From the IMG/VR virus record IMGVR_UViG_3300001847_000341, positions 1-42,556 of that record: a stretch of 42,556 nucleotides of DNA, one strand, 5' to 3'. Positions 7,277 through 15,194 of this stretch are shown in pieces; position 1 is the first letter of the stretch, and each line of letters starts with the position of its first letter. Source of the stretch: a virus. A model generated the notes under the pieces. The model worked only from the letters and a program-made list of their open reading frames with translations. It was not told the DNA's origin and did not search any database. The position numbers and the translations under genes are program-made.

Positions 7277-7461
7277 GCCCACGGCCACCCAAGCATAATA
7301 TCCCCTTTCCAGGCATCATCGGTGAGGGGAATTTTCTTTGCATATTTACTGAAGACGATAAACATTTCTTTCTTACTAAGCCCGCATTTGGCAGCGGCCG
7401 TCGGCACGTTACTCTTGCCGCGAAAAAGCATATCGCAGGCTTGCTCAACTGTAAGACGCAT
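7273..7461 (-). CDS. Small helix-turn-helix-like protein, antisense to the virion region
   Basis: This 62-residue protein starts at ATG 7461; an in-frame TTG at 7476 is a possible start. The sequence MRLTVEQACDMLFRGKSNVP followed by TAAAKCGLSKKEMFIVFSKYA reads as a helix pair with a turn. It then ends in a Trp-rich tail (DAWKGDIMLGWPWA). This is coherent protein on a strand otherwise empty here. It sits where the plus-strand genes leave a 250-base gap, and its stop meets the facing gene at CTAG. Small proteins with the same architecture are common in cyanophages (from memory). A regulatory DNA-binding role is possible but unproven. Confidence 0.65.
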   Translation of the reverse strand: MRLTVEQACDMLFRGKSNVPTAAAKCGLSKKEMFIVFSKYAKKIPLTDDAWKGDIMLGWPWA

Positions 7462-7495
7462 ATTTTTGAGTTTCAAGTAGTATTCCGCTTCTTGG

Positions 7496-7501
7496 CAAAC
7501 T
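7496..7501 (+). promoter_or_regulatory. Late-type extended -10 box
   Basis: CAAACT preceded by TGG, 24 nt before ATG 7525. Confidence 0.4.
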
Positions 7502-7524
7502 ACCCTTGAATAACCGTGGTTGCA

Positions 7525-8802
7525 ATGATTCTCAGTTCTGCCGATATTCTTCGCATCCTCGGTCGAAGCGAGATCATTCGCTTGTCAGCTAAGCTTAGTA
7601 TCGTTGATTCCCGCCCCAATCCTAGTGGAGCCGAGGGGCTTTTTATCTTCATCGAGCGATTTCCAGTACTTGGAGAGTTTGAAGCCACCTGGAGGCTGTG
7701 GCTTGAAAGTGATGGTAGCGAACCGGATGATCTGGTAATTGCTGAGATAAAAAAACTGCTTCCCAATGTTACTGTTAGCGATGGTTTGCTTGTTGAAGTT
7801 ACAACGACTGACTTTCGCTCAGAAAACACTCAGGTAGTACCAAGGACTATCGACCAGTCCTCGTCGCCGTTATCGACCGTCAGGGTGGAGTTGGACCTGA
7901 CAGCCTACGAGAATCGCTTCCAGGCCCTTGTGGAATCCGTTCAGGATCAGATGCTTTTGGTTGGTCCCGGGCAGCCAGGGAAGGATGGCCAGCAGGGTCC
8001 TGCGGGCAAGGATGGCAGGAACGGGATAGATCTGGTAGCAACGGAGGTTGATCTCGAAGACCTGCGGAATGTTGAACAGGGGATCCCCTTTGAGAAAGGG
8101 CAGGTCCTGACGTGGGATGGCGAAAAATGGACAAATCTTTTTATTCCAAAAACACTTATCTTCGGCGGGGGTAGTACCGTTAATTCTTCTTCCAGCAGTG
8201 AATTTGTCAGTTCTACTGTTCAATGGAAGTACCATGGAGCAAATATATCTCAAGATCCTGCCTCTGGTGATTTTAATGCAAACTCTTCGGTTGCTGCCTC
8301 TGTAACGAACTTTTATGTCAGTAATCATACAACGCAAGGAACCGATATTTCGGTTCTTCTAAGAGACCTGTTGAGCCAGGGATATGATCGACTGTATGCC
8401 GCTCGCAGCAATGATTTATCACAAGCACAACTTTACGCCATCGCAAGCCACAGTGAAACACCGCAAGGATTCCTGATACAGGTTGCTCATGTTGAGACCG
8501 CTGGAACAGAGCCTAATTTTATCGTATCTCAAAATTATCAATTTTTTATCAGCAAATCTGCGGCCGCTGGTGGAGGTGGTATTCCAGAGGCGCCAATCGA
8601 TAACTCTTACTATATTCGGCGGAACGGAACATGGGCAAATTCCTCTTCGATGATCAATGAAGTACTACTAGGAGATTTGGCGGACATCGACACAACATCA
8701 AAAGTGGATGGAAGTGTTTTGTGCTACAATTCAGGCAGTGGCAAATGGGTAGGCGGTAATATCACTACGGTACTTACGCTAACGGATGGAGGAAACTTTT
8801 GA
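7525..8802 (+). CDS. Tail-fibre-like protein with short collagen-like stretch
   Basis: This encodes 425 residues. ATG 7525 is preferred over GTG 7516 because it lies 24 nt after a TGG-CAAACT box. Residues 1-90 form a compact alpha/beta domain, probably the particle-binding part. Around residues 148-168 there is a Gly-X-Y run (GQPGKDGQQGPAGKDG), a collagen-like trimerising stretch. Ser/Thr/Asn-rich fibre sequence follows. The end (DLADIDTTSKVDGSVLCYNS, then GKWVGGN and DGGNF) shares a strand pattern with the proteins at 1860 and 8836. The role is host adsorption as a trimeric fibre, inferred from these modules and the two fibre genes downstream. Confidence 0.75.
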   Translation: MILSSADILRILGRSEIIRLSAKLSIVDSRPNPSGAEGLFIFIERFPVLGEFEATWRLWLESDGSEPDDLVIAEIKKLLPNVTVSDGLLVEVTTTDFRSENTQVVPRTIDQSSSPLSTVRVELDLTAYENRFQALVESVQDQMLLVGPGQPGKDGQQGPAGKDGRNGIDLVATEVDLEDLRNVEQGIPFEKGQVLTWDGEKWTNLFIPKTLIFGGGSTVNSSSSSEFVSSTVQWKYHGANISQDPASGDFNANSSVAASVTNFYVSNHTTQGTDISVLLRDLLSQGYDRLYAARSNDLSQAQLYAIASHSETPQGFLIQVAHVETAGTEPNFIVSQNYQFFISKSAAAGGGGIPEAPIDNSYYIRRNGTWANSSSMINEVLLGDLADIDTTSKVDGSVLCYNSGSGKWVGGNITTVLTLTDGGNF

Positions 8803-8806
8803 TTGG

Positions 8807-8812
8807 AAGAAT
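8807..8812 (+). promoter_or_regulatory. Late-type extended -10 box
   Basis: AAGAAT preceded by TGG, 24 nt before the TTG at 8836. It is a weak match. Confidence 0.3.
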
Positions 8813-8835
8813 AAGCAGTAATTGAGGTCACTGCG

Positions 8836-10281
8836 TTGCCCAACACTGTAAGAATTAAGCGTAGACTTGCCGGTGGCGCGGCAGGGGCTCCATCCTCTCT
8901 TGCTAATGCGGAACTGGCATTTAACGAGCAAGATTCCACGCTTTATTATGGCGTTGGCACTGGTGGCGCTGGCGGGTCTGCGACGTCCATCCTCGCTATT
9001 GCAGGTCCTGGCGCATTTGCAACACTTGGTACGACCCAGACTATTACTGGCGGCAAGACTTTTACAGGTAGCGTTGATCTAACGGGGTCGACAGCCACGG
9101 CAGCTACGCAAGCTGCTAATGATAGTAGCACCAAGATCGCCACGACAGCCTTCGTACTGGGTCAGGCCAATAGCACGGCCGGTACCATTGCGATGAACGG
9201 TACGCAGGCGGCCGGCGCGTCAAGCCTCTACGCTCGTGCTGATCACGTCCACCCGACCGACACCAGCCGGGCACCGCTAGCTTCGCCCACCTTCACCGGA
9301 ACACCGGCGGCGCCTACAGCAGCGGTTGACACAAACACGACGCAGGTCGCCACGACAGCCTTCGTCCTAGGTCAGGCATCCGCCGTCACTGGTGCGGCGC
9401 TGGGTACGGCCGCAATCGGAACATCAACCCGGTACGCAAGGGCTGATCACGTCCACGCAATGCCAACCCTCTCGCAGGTTGGCACGGCAACTGGCGACGT
9501 AAGTTTCGGCAGCTTCAAGATCACCAACCTGGCGGATCCGGTCAACGCGCAGGATGCGGCGACCAAGGCCTATGTAGACGCGGCTCGCTCGGGTCTTGAC
9601 GTGAAGGGCTCGGTGCGGGTGGCCAGCACAGCCAACGTCACCGTCACCTATAACGCCACGGGCGGCACCAGCACCAGGGGGCAGATCACTGCAGCGCCGA
9701 ACGCCCTTGACGGCGTGACCCTGGCGGCTAATGACCGTATCCTGCTTAAGAACCAGACTGCCGGCGCCCAGAACGGCATCTGGGTTGTAACAACCCTAGG
9801 CACGGGTGCGAACGGGGTCTGGGATCGCGCAACAGACTTTGACCAAGATGCGGAGGTGACGGCAGGTGCTTTCACCTTTATTGAGGAAGGAACGACCAAC
9901 ACCGACAGCGGCTGGGTACTGGCTACCAACAACCCGATCACAATCGGCGGCGCATCCGGCACCGCGCTGACCTTCAACCAGTTCAGTAGCGCAGGTGGTG
10001 GCGTCACTTCGTTCTCAGCCGGAACGACGGGCCTCACACCTAACACTGCGACCGGCGGCGCAATTACATTGGCTGGTGTTTTGGCCGCAGCCAATGGTGG
10101 AACCGGTGTCAGTAATAGCAGCACAATTACGGTGGGCGGCGCCCTCCAGACTGGAGGAGCGGTAACGTTTTCTGGAGCATTTAGCACAACAGTAACAGTT
10201 ACTGGTGCTACGTCGGTAACACTTCCGACCAGTGGGATTATACTGAGTGATGGATCAATCGTAGACGGTGGAACTTTCTAA
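8836..10281 (+). CDS. Tail-fibre protein with repeated shaft motifs
   Basis: This 481-residue protein starts at TTG, which GAGG 9 bases upstream supports. The N-terminus (PNTVRIKRR, then NAELAFNEQDSTLYYG) matches the fibre-adaptor layout at 1860 and 10281. The shaft repeats the blocks STKIATTAFVLGQA and YARADHVH twice, and has KITNLADPVNAQDAATKAYV, a hallmark of long phage fibres. A C-terminal DUF-like stretch (NGIWVVTT...DRATDFD) is also typical of fibre heads. It ends IVDGGTF, like the preceding gene's DGGNF. It should mediate host attachment. The stop shares its last base with the next ATG (TAATG), so the two fibre genes are coupled. Confidence 0.85.
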   Translation: MPNTVRIKRRLAGGAAGAPSSLANAELAFNEQDSTLYYGVGTGGAGGSATSILAIAGPGAFATLGTTQTITGGKTFTGSVDLTGSTATAATQAANDSSTKIATTAFVLGQANSTAGTIAMNGTQAAGASSLYARADHVHPTDTSRAPLASPTFTGTPAAPTAAVDTNTTQVATTAFVLGQASAVTGAALGTAAIGTSTRYARADHVHAMPTLSQVGTATGDVSFGSFKITNLADPVNAQDAATKAYVDAARSGLDVKGSVRVASTANVTVTYNATGGTSTRGQITAAPNALDGVTLAANDRILLKNQTAGAQNGIWVVTTLGTGANGVWDRATDFDQDAEVTAGAFTFIEEGTTNTDSGWVLATNNPITIGGASGTALTFNQFSSAGGGVTSFSAGTTGLTPNTATGGAITLAGVLAAANGGTGVSNSSTITVGGALQTGGAVTFSGAFSTTVTVTGATSVTLPTSGIILSDGSIVDGGTF

Positions 10282-11417
10282 TGCCAAACACACTCAGGCT
10301 TCGTCGCGGCACAACAACCCCTGTCGCCACCAGCTTCGTGGATGGTGAGCCGGCATGGGACAGCACCAACAGCCGGCTCTTCATCAAGAACACAGCCGGC
10401 TCGATGGTGCAGATCGGTGACGCCGTGCTCAGCGCGAGCAACGGTTTCACGGGTGCTAATACCTACTACAATGCCACCGGGCAGACGTTTGGCACGGCCA
10501 CGGCAGCCAATGACGGCATCGTGCTGCAGGGGCGGGCTGGCGGCACCAGCTCGTTTCGCAGCACACTGGTTCCTGGCACGTTGACCGCATCACGCACATT
10601 GACACTTCCAGATGTCAGTGGAACGGTTGTCACGACAGGCGACACCGGAAGCGTGTCCAATGCGATGCTTGCAACGATTACGACTGCAGGCAAAGTATCT
10701 GGCGCAGCAATTACTTCTGGAACGATTAGTGGTAGCACTGCAATTAACACGGCAGGCGGCATTCAAACCTCCGGCACTCTTACTGGATTTGTAAACACAA
10801 ATTCTGGCACCTCAAGTACCCCGCCAATACAGATCAGCGCCGCGAGTGTTTTGACATCCTCTGCGCTGGAGGGTTCGGTTGAGTTTGCTGGTAACTACTA
10901 CTACGCGACCCCCCTTAGCGCGTCAGGGCGTGGCTGCATCCCAGTGCAGAACACTTTTCGCCTGACGGCGGATGGCACCGCTATTGGTCCAGCCGCTGCA
11001 GACTTTTTTGGCGCAACTAGCGCGATCAACCTTGCGGCCAGCAGTGTCTACAACATTGAGATACTGGCCTACTTGTTGAAAAACACTGCTGGAACACTGA
11101 CATGGGCACTGGCTTCATCTAGCGCTCCAACTCTTGTCACAGCAATGCACTGGGCAGGCCCCGTTACAGGCATCGCCTCTGGTACTCCTACAACGCTCTA
11201 CACCGGTGCAAGGAACTCTACGTCAGCAACCTTTGGCGCCACTGGTTCGATCACCGCAGGTGCATTCATGGCTTATCAATTCAAGATCAATGTCATCACC
11301 AACCTAGCAACTACATTCAAACTGCAAGTCACATCTAGCGCCGGTACGGTTACACCAACGGCGGGTTCTTTTTACACAGTTAATCGCATATCTACTACGA
11401 CTGGGTCATTTGCATGA
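10281..11417 (+). CDS. Second tail-fibre protein
   Basis: The protein has 378 residues and begins MPNTLRLRRGTTTPVATSF, followed by VDGEPAWDSTNSRLFIKN, a clear copy of the adaptor domain of the gene before it. The middle is a Ser/Thr/Gly-rich shaft (residues about 50-180). The last 190 residues form a distinct domain with RGCIPVQNTFRLTADGTAIG, which could be the receptor-binding head. It has no Cys in the shaft and no signal peptide. It is coupled to the upstream fibre gene by TAATG. About 140 bases after the stop, a strong terminator closes the fibre unit. Confidence 0.82.
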   Translation: MPNTLRLRRGTTTPVATSFVDGEPAWDSTNSRLFIKNTAGSMVQIGDAVLSASNGFTGANTYYNATGQTFGTATAANDGIVLQGRAGGTSSFRSTLVPGTLTASRTLTLPDVSGTVVTTGDTGSVSNAMLATITTAGKVSGAAITSGTISGSTAINTAGGIQTSGTLTGFVNTNSGTSSTPPIQISAASVLTSSALEGSVEFAGNYYYATPLSASGRGCIPVQNTFRLTADGTAIGPAAADFFGATSAINLAASSVYNIEILAYLLKNTAGTLTWALASSSAPTLVTAMHWAGPVTGIASGTPTTLYTGARNSTSATFGATGSITAGAFMAYQFKINVITNLATTFKLQVTSSAGTVTPTAGSFYTVNRISTTTGSFA

Positions 11418-11556
11418 TTAGGTTGAGACATGACTCTCGACTTATTACTGTGACCTGCCGTCAGCTCCCTTGTCATCAAATTTATTGCAACGTCCGATTT
11501 GCAGCGTCTACGGTCGCCTGGTATAGCAATTAACAATTTCAAAATTATCTAGTTGC

Positions 11557-11591
11557 GATTGCCGATGGGTCATCCTACGGCAATCTTTTTT
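11557..11591 (+). terminator. Rho-independent terminator after fibre genes
   Basis: A perfect 8-bp stem, GATTGCCG at 11557-11564 and CGGCAATC at 11578-11585, has a 13-base loop and is followed by six T. It ends the fibre transcript. Confidence 0.8.
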
Positions 11592-11599
11592 GGCATAAT
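11591..11599 (+). promoter_or_regulatory. Extended -10 promoter for endolysin
   Basis: TGG-CATAAT begins on the last T of the preceding terminator run and ends 21 nt before the endolysin ATG. No -35 is seen. Confidence 0.5.
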
Positions 11600-11619
11600 T
11601 TACTAGACGCTCTTCTGCT

Positions 11620-12744
11620 ATGGCATCAGTTACGTGGGATGAAATTATCCATTACGCCCGGGAGGCTGGCGCCAAGTTCCCAGAGGTTGTTGCAGCGCAG
11701 TTCTGGCTTGAGTCTGGTGGCGGCGAACATACATCTGGGAAGAACAACTACTTCGGCATCAAGGGTGCACCTGGCACGACTGTTAGTACCCAGGAGTGGA
11801 ACGGGTTCAAGTTTATCACCATCCAGGATACGTTCAAGGACTTCGCGTCTGCGGAAGCATGTGTCTTTCATCTTGTCAAGCAGTGGTACCTGGACTACGG
11901 CACGTTTCGTGGTGTGAACAGAGCATCGAATCGTGATGAGTGCGCCAAGTTGCTAGTCGAGGAACACTATGCGACAGATCCCAAGTACTCAGAGAAGCTG
12001 ATCCGCATTATGAATGAGCACGCACCGGCAACCGAAGATAAAGCCTGCTTTCTCGAGCAGGCCGCAGTCCACTTCGTCAGCGAGCCCCACCAGGAAGCCG
12101 CCTGGAAGTGGCTAGAACAGACTCTGGATACAAAGACCCTTGAGGAGTTCAAGACGCGCTACAGGGCCAAGCAGGAGGTTTCTGCGAAGCCGTCGCAAGG
12201 TGGTCCTATCAAGTTCCCACTAGCCGTCCCCTACTTTTACCAACGCGATAGCAAAACCGGTCACGGCGAACGGATGTGTTTCAGCTCGTCTATGGCAATG
12301 GCGATCGAATACATTGATCCTGATGCCATCGAAGGCGACGATGATGCCTATCTGCGTGAGGTTCTCAAGCGTGGCGACACTGTGTCATCGGACGCGCAGG
12401 TCAAGACCGCCAATGAGCTAGGCGTTCCGTGCCGCTTCTCGAATACTGGATCACAGAAGAATCTGGAGGCCCTGCTCGATCGTGGGATTCCCGTTCCGAT
12501 CGGGATCCTGCACAAGGGTAGCGTCGACCATCCGACCGGTGGCGGCCACTGGATCTGTCTGATCGGACACGACTCGAACAACTTCATGGTTAATGATCCG
12601 TTCGGCGAGCTTGACCTGATGAATGGCGGCTACCCCAAGGCTGGCCCAACTGATGGCAAAAACCAGCGCTACAGCAAGAAGAACCTGATGCGCCGTTGGC
12701 TTATCGCAAGTGATAGCGATGGTTGGTATGTAGATTTTGGTTGA
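11620..12744 (+). CDS. Two-domain endolysin: glucosaminidase plus C39-like peptidase
   Basis: This protein is 374 residues. Residues about 1-135 match a glucosaminidase domain: AAQFWLESGGG with the likely catalytic Glu31, then NNYFGIKG and YATDPKYSEKL. Residues about 195-374 match a papain-like C39-type peptidase, with Cys220 in GERMCFSSSM, His310 in GGGHWICLIG, and Asn325/Asp326 in MVNDPFGE. The two would cut the glycan and the peptide parts of peptidoglycan. There is no signal peptide, so release would need a holin. Residues about 143-185 form a helical linker, possibly wall-binding. A terminator and an extended -10 box precede the gene. A virion-borne role is an alternative because it adjoins the fibre genes. 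Confidence 0.85.
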   Translation: MASVTWDEIIHYAREAGAKFPEVVAAQFWLESGGGEHTSGKNNYFGIKGAPGTTVSTQEWNGFKFITIQDTFKDFASAEACVFHLVKQWYLDYGTFRGVNRASNRDECAKLLVEEHYATDPKYSEKLIRIMNEHAPATEDKACFLEQAAVHFVSEPHQEAAWKWLEQTLDTKTLEEFKTRYRAKQEVSAKPSQGGPIKFPLAVPYFYQRDSKTGHGERMCFSSSMAMAIEYIDPDAIEGDDDAYLREVLKRGDTVSSDAQVKTANELGVPCRFSNTGSQKNLEALLDRGIPVPIGILHKGSVDHPTGGGHWICLIGHDSNNFMVNDPFGELDLMNGGYPKAGPTDGKNQRYSKKNLMRRWLIASDSDGWYVDFG

Positions 12745-12779
12745 TTTTTGGGAACACTTGTTCGGCATGCAATATATCA

Positions 12780-12989
12780 ATGAAGATCCTTGGCTTCCTG
12801 CCTGGCTACTACTGGACCGGCAGCACGCTGAAAAGCACTGGTGCCGCCCTGTCTCCTACTCAGCATATGGATCCGGAGACTGGCGATACCATTTACTACG
12901 TGAAACCGTTCTTCATCCATGGCCCCACTGTTGGCCTATACATCAAACGATCTGGCCTTGAACGGGCTATCGCTGAAGGCCGGGCATGA
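12780..12989 (+). CDS. Hypothetical small protein
   Basis: This is 69 residues from ATG 12780: MKILGFLPGYYWTGSTLKST, then DPETGDTIYYVKPFFIHGPT and a basic amphipathic end (KRSGLERAIAEGRA). The coherent aromatic/Gly pattern favours this frame over an overlapping one at 12737. No ribosome site, signal or membrane helix is obvious. It follows the endolysin after 35 bases and meets the opposing operon tail to tail. Function is unknown. Confidence 0.55.
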   Translation: MKILGFLPGYYWTGSTLKSTGAALSPTQHMDPETGDTIYYVKPFFIHGPTVGLYIKRSGLERAIAEGRA

Positions 12990-13010
12990 AAAAGGGAGCC
13001 GTAGCTCCCT
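12989..13010 (-). terminator. Terminator of the minus-strand replication operon
   Basis: GGGAGC at 12994-12999 and GCTCCC at 13004-13009 form a 6-bp stem with a 4-base loop. Read on the minus strand, it is followed by five T. Confidence 0.75.
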
Positions 13011-13042
13011 TGGTCCCTCCACGGACACCTCCAGTTTAATGG

Positions 13043-13492
13043 TCAGTCCTCGTCGTCGTCCTCAAATTCCACCCCATAGGAGAGGTCGGTCCCAGATTCA
13101 ACGGCTTCCTTGAGGTACTGATGAATGTGAGGTTCGTCCCAATCGCACTCATTGAGAAGTGCGTTTGCAATTTCTGTCAAGGCCTCGCTATCCTCTTCGG
13201 TCCACTCTCCTTTCTTAACAGCATCTTCCTTTAGCTTAGTGGCCGCAGAAAGAAGTTCAAGCTCGCGTGCCTGGCGCTCCAGGGCGACCTGAGCCTCCTC
13301 CTCCGCGACAGAAGAATCAAAACGATCAGCATCGACGAGACGGAGCAGATAGACGGCAAGTGCGGCAAGGAGTGATCTGGTCAGCACTAAAAACCCCTCT
13401 AGCAGGCCTGGCAGTATTTCAGCAAGCCAGGCAAGCAATGCGAGTGTTAGGTAGCTGACGTTGGTGAGGGTGTCAAAGGCTAACTTTTTCAT
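13043..13492 (-). CDS. Membrane-anchored acidic protein
   Basis: The 149 residues start at ATG 13492. The open frame continues upstream to 13759, but that part shadows the helicase gene. Residues about 8-50 are hydrophobic with two likely membrane helices (VSYLTLALLAWLAEILPGLL, then FLVLTRSLLAALAVYLL). A charged helical region follows, ending in a very acidic tail (EFEDDDED). It overlaps the helicase end by 20 bases and is last in the operon. It may tether replication proteins or the genome to the membrane, though nothing in the sequence proves it. Confidence 0.65.
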   Translation of the reverse strand: MKKLAFDTLTNVSYLTLALLAWLAEILPGLLEGFLVLTRSLLAALAVYLLRLVDADRFDSSVAEEEAQVALERQARELELLSAATKLKEDAVKKGEWTEEDSEALTEIANALLNECDWDEPHIHQYLKEAVESGTDLSYGVEFEDDDED

Positions 13493-15194
13493 TGATCTGG
13501 TGGTAGGTGTCGTCTCCCTCGCGGCCGGGGAGAATCGAAGAGCTTGGGTGGTTGATCTTGATGACGGATTTCTCGATAAAGCCCCGGAGCCCTTCAACCG
13601 AGTTTGACCGCTGATTCCAGTAGGCCTGACGCCCACGGACCTTCGCGTGCCACAGTTCCAGGTTACCAGTCGACATGCGTTGGCCCTGGTCGTCGTCACT
13701 CTTCTCCTTGCGGAGAATCCAGACGGCATGAGAGATGTGCGCAATAGCGTCGGTACCACGGATCTGGTCTAGGCCTGGGGGCTGCTTGGCGGACAGGGAA
13801 TCCATGCCAACACGGTTCATCTGAGCCAGGGCGATCAGGTCCACATCCAATTCCTTTGCGATGGTCATCAGGCGATAGGCCCTCTCTTCTAGCATTGTCG
13901 CTTCGTTCGAGGCGGCGCCTTTGTGACGAGCCAGGCAGTGGAAGTGGTCAAGGACTAGCAGGCGTAGCTCAGGGTGCCGGGCCTTCATGGAGCGCATCGA
14001 GCTGACCACTGCATCGATGTCAGCGCCCCAGGGAGCCTCTACGAGCAACTTGCCTCCACAATCCTGGAGGACACCAGCGATTTGACTGAGCCGTGTAGTG
14101 ATCTTTCCTTTCTTTTCCTCGGGAGGAGCCATAATAGAGCCTGAATAGATCACCTCATCCCTGTTGGTTGCAAGTTGGGCCGAGATGGAGGACCAGAGCC
14201 TTGCATAGATACTGTTCTCGTCGAGTTCTGCCGAGATGAACCCAACAGTCAAGCCGCCAAGCGCACCAGCTGCTGCGACCTGTACCCCTAATTGCGTTTT
14301 CCCGTCACCCGTCCGACCGCAGAGCGTGAACACTCGTCCGCCGCCAACACCCGCAGGACGAATGCCGCCCTCCATGTCAAGATCGAGCGCCATAATCCCA
14401 GTCGAGACGGGACGGACACCTGCGTCTGTGTTGAGGATGCGCTCGACGAAACCAGTGCGGCTATCGGTGCTGAATAGGTCGTTGACGATGTCCTGGAAGT
14501 TGCCCTGTTGGCCTACGGATCCACGGAGTAGACCGAGGCATTCCATGGAACGCTGCTGCAGGAACTCAATGCTCTTCTCAAGCTTAGAGTCTGCTCGGGT
14601 GACTTGATCGGCCACTTGCAGTGTCTCCTTGTATAGAGTCTTGACGCGCTGCTTGCGAAGCAGATCTAGGGCGGTAGACCATTCCGACTCCTCAGCGCCG
14701 TAGGTCTTCATGGTCTCGCGGCAACCCAGGGTAGCAGCCGTCTTGCTGACCTCGGACAGCGGGGCGACATTGAACTTCTGAGAGGCGACTAGGTCGGTGT
14801 GCATCGAGGTGATTGCCGCTACCGAGATAGTCTCGAAGTCAGCGTCACCCAGAAAGATTCGATCGACGTGGCCGCCGATTGCCTGGAAGACGGCAGTCGA
14901 CCAGAAGTACTCTGGAAAGCGTTGGCCATGGCCGACTCCGATCGCAGCGCGGAGTTCGGACCAGAGGTGCCGGGCTACTCCGCTCGGGGAGGATAGCACG
15001 CGACAGAGGACGATGGCCTCCTGGTCGGTGGTGTCATCCAGCTTGGCCGTCGTTGTCGGCTGAAGCTTCTCAATCAAGCGAGCCGTTCCCATGACCGTCT
15101 CGACTGCCTCCTTGTTGCAGCCAACGATCTTCCCCTCCTCCGCTTGGAGCAGGCCAAGGTCGACCGCTCGTTGGATATAGTGGGGGAAGTTCAT
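13473..15194 (-). CDS. Replicative DNA helicase, DnaB/RecA-fold
   Basis: This 573-residue ATPase unwinds DNA ahead of the fork. Residues 1-260 form an N-terminal helical region. The RecA-like core has Walker A GRTGDGKT (293-300), FISAELDE (319-326), and Walker B LLVLDHFH (412-419) with Asp416. The stretch LDVDLIALAQMNR and then DQIRGTDAIAHISHAVWILR corresponds to the DnaB H3/H4 motifs. It ends RSNSVEGLRGFIEKSVIKI. It is longer than E. coli DnaB (471), the excess being mainly N-terminal. The ATG overlaps the upstream initiator stop by ATGA, so the pair is coupled. Primase (26606) is encoded far away on the other strand. Confidence 0.9.
   Translation of the reverse strand: MNFPHYIQRAVDLGLLQAEEGKIVGCNKEAVETVMGTARLIEKLQPTTTAKLDDTTDQEAIVLCRVLSSPSGVARHLWSELRAAIGVGHGQRFPEYFWSTAVFQAIGGHVDRIFLGDADFETISVAAITSMHTDLVASQKFNVAPLSEVSKTAATLGCRETMKTYGAEESEWSTALDLLRKQRVKTLYKETLQVADQVTRADSKLEKSIEFLQQRSMECLGLLRGSVGQQGNFQDIVNDLFSTDSRTGFVERILNTDAGVRPVSTGIMALDLDMEGGIRPAGVGGGRVFTLCGRTGDGKTQLGVQVAAAGALGGLTVGFISAELDENSIYARLWSSISAQLATNRDEVIYSGSIMAPPEEKKGKITTRLSQIAGVLQDCGGKLLVEAPWGADIDAVVSSMRSMKARHPELRLLVLDHFHCLARHKGAASNEATMLEERAYRLMTIAKELDVDLIALAQMNRVGMDSLSAKQPPGLDQIRGTDAIAHISHAVWILRKEKSDDDQGQRMSTGNLELWHAKVRGRQAYWNQRSNSVEGLRGFIEKSVIKINHPSSSILPGREGDDTYHQINEKVSL

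Larger units (their letters stand above)
11418..11619 (+). other. Gap between fibre genes and endolysin
   Basis: No gene was seen in these 202 bases. They are A/T-richer than the flanks and hold a terminator at 11557-11591, followed directly by an extended -10 box at 11591-11599 for the endolysin gene. Confidence 0.6.

Noticed and set aside
9648-10187. 179-residue minus-strand frame in the fibre gene
   Set aside because: Repetitive Val/Pro/Ala content results from reading the Gly/Thr-rich fibre repeats backwards. No start signal is present.
13493-13759. N-terminal extension of the minus-strand membrane protein
   Set aside because: The added 89 residues are low-complexity Arg/Thr/Ser sequence in another frame of the helicase gene. 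ATG 13492 gives a normal small overlap.
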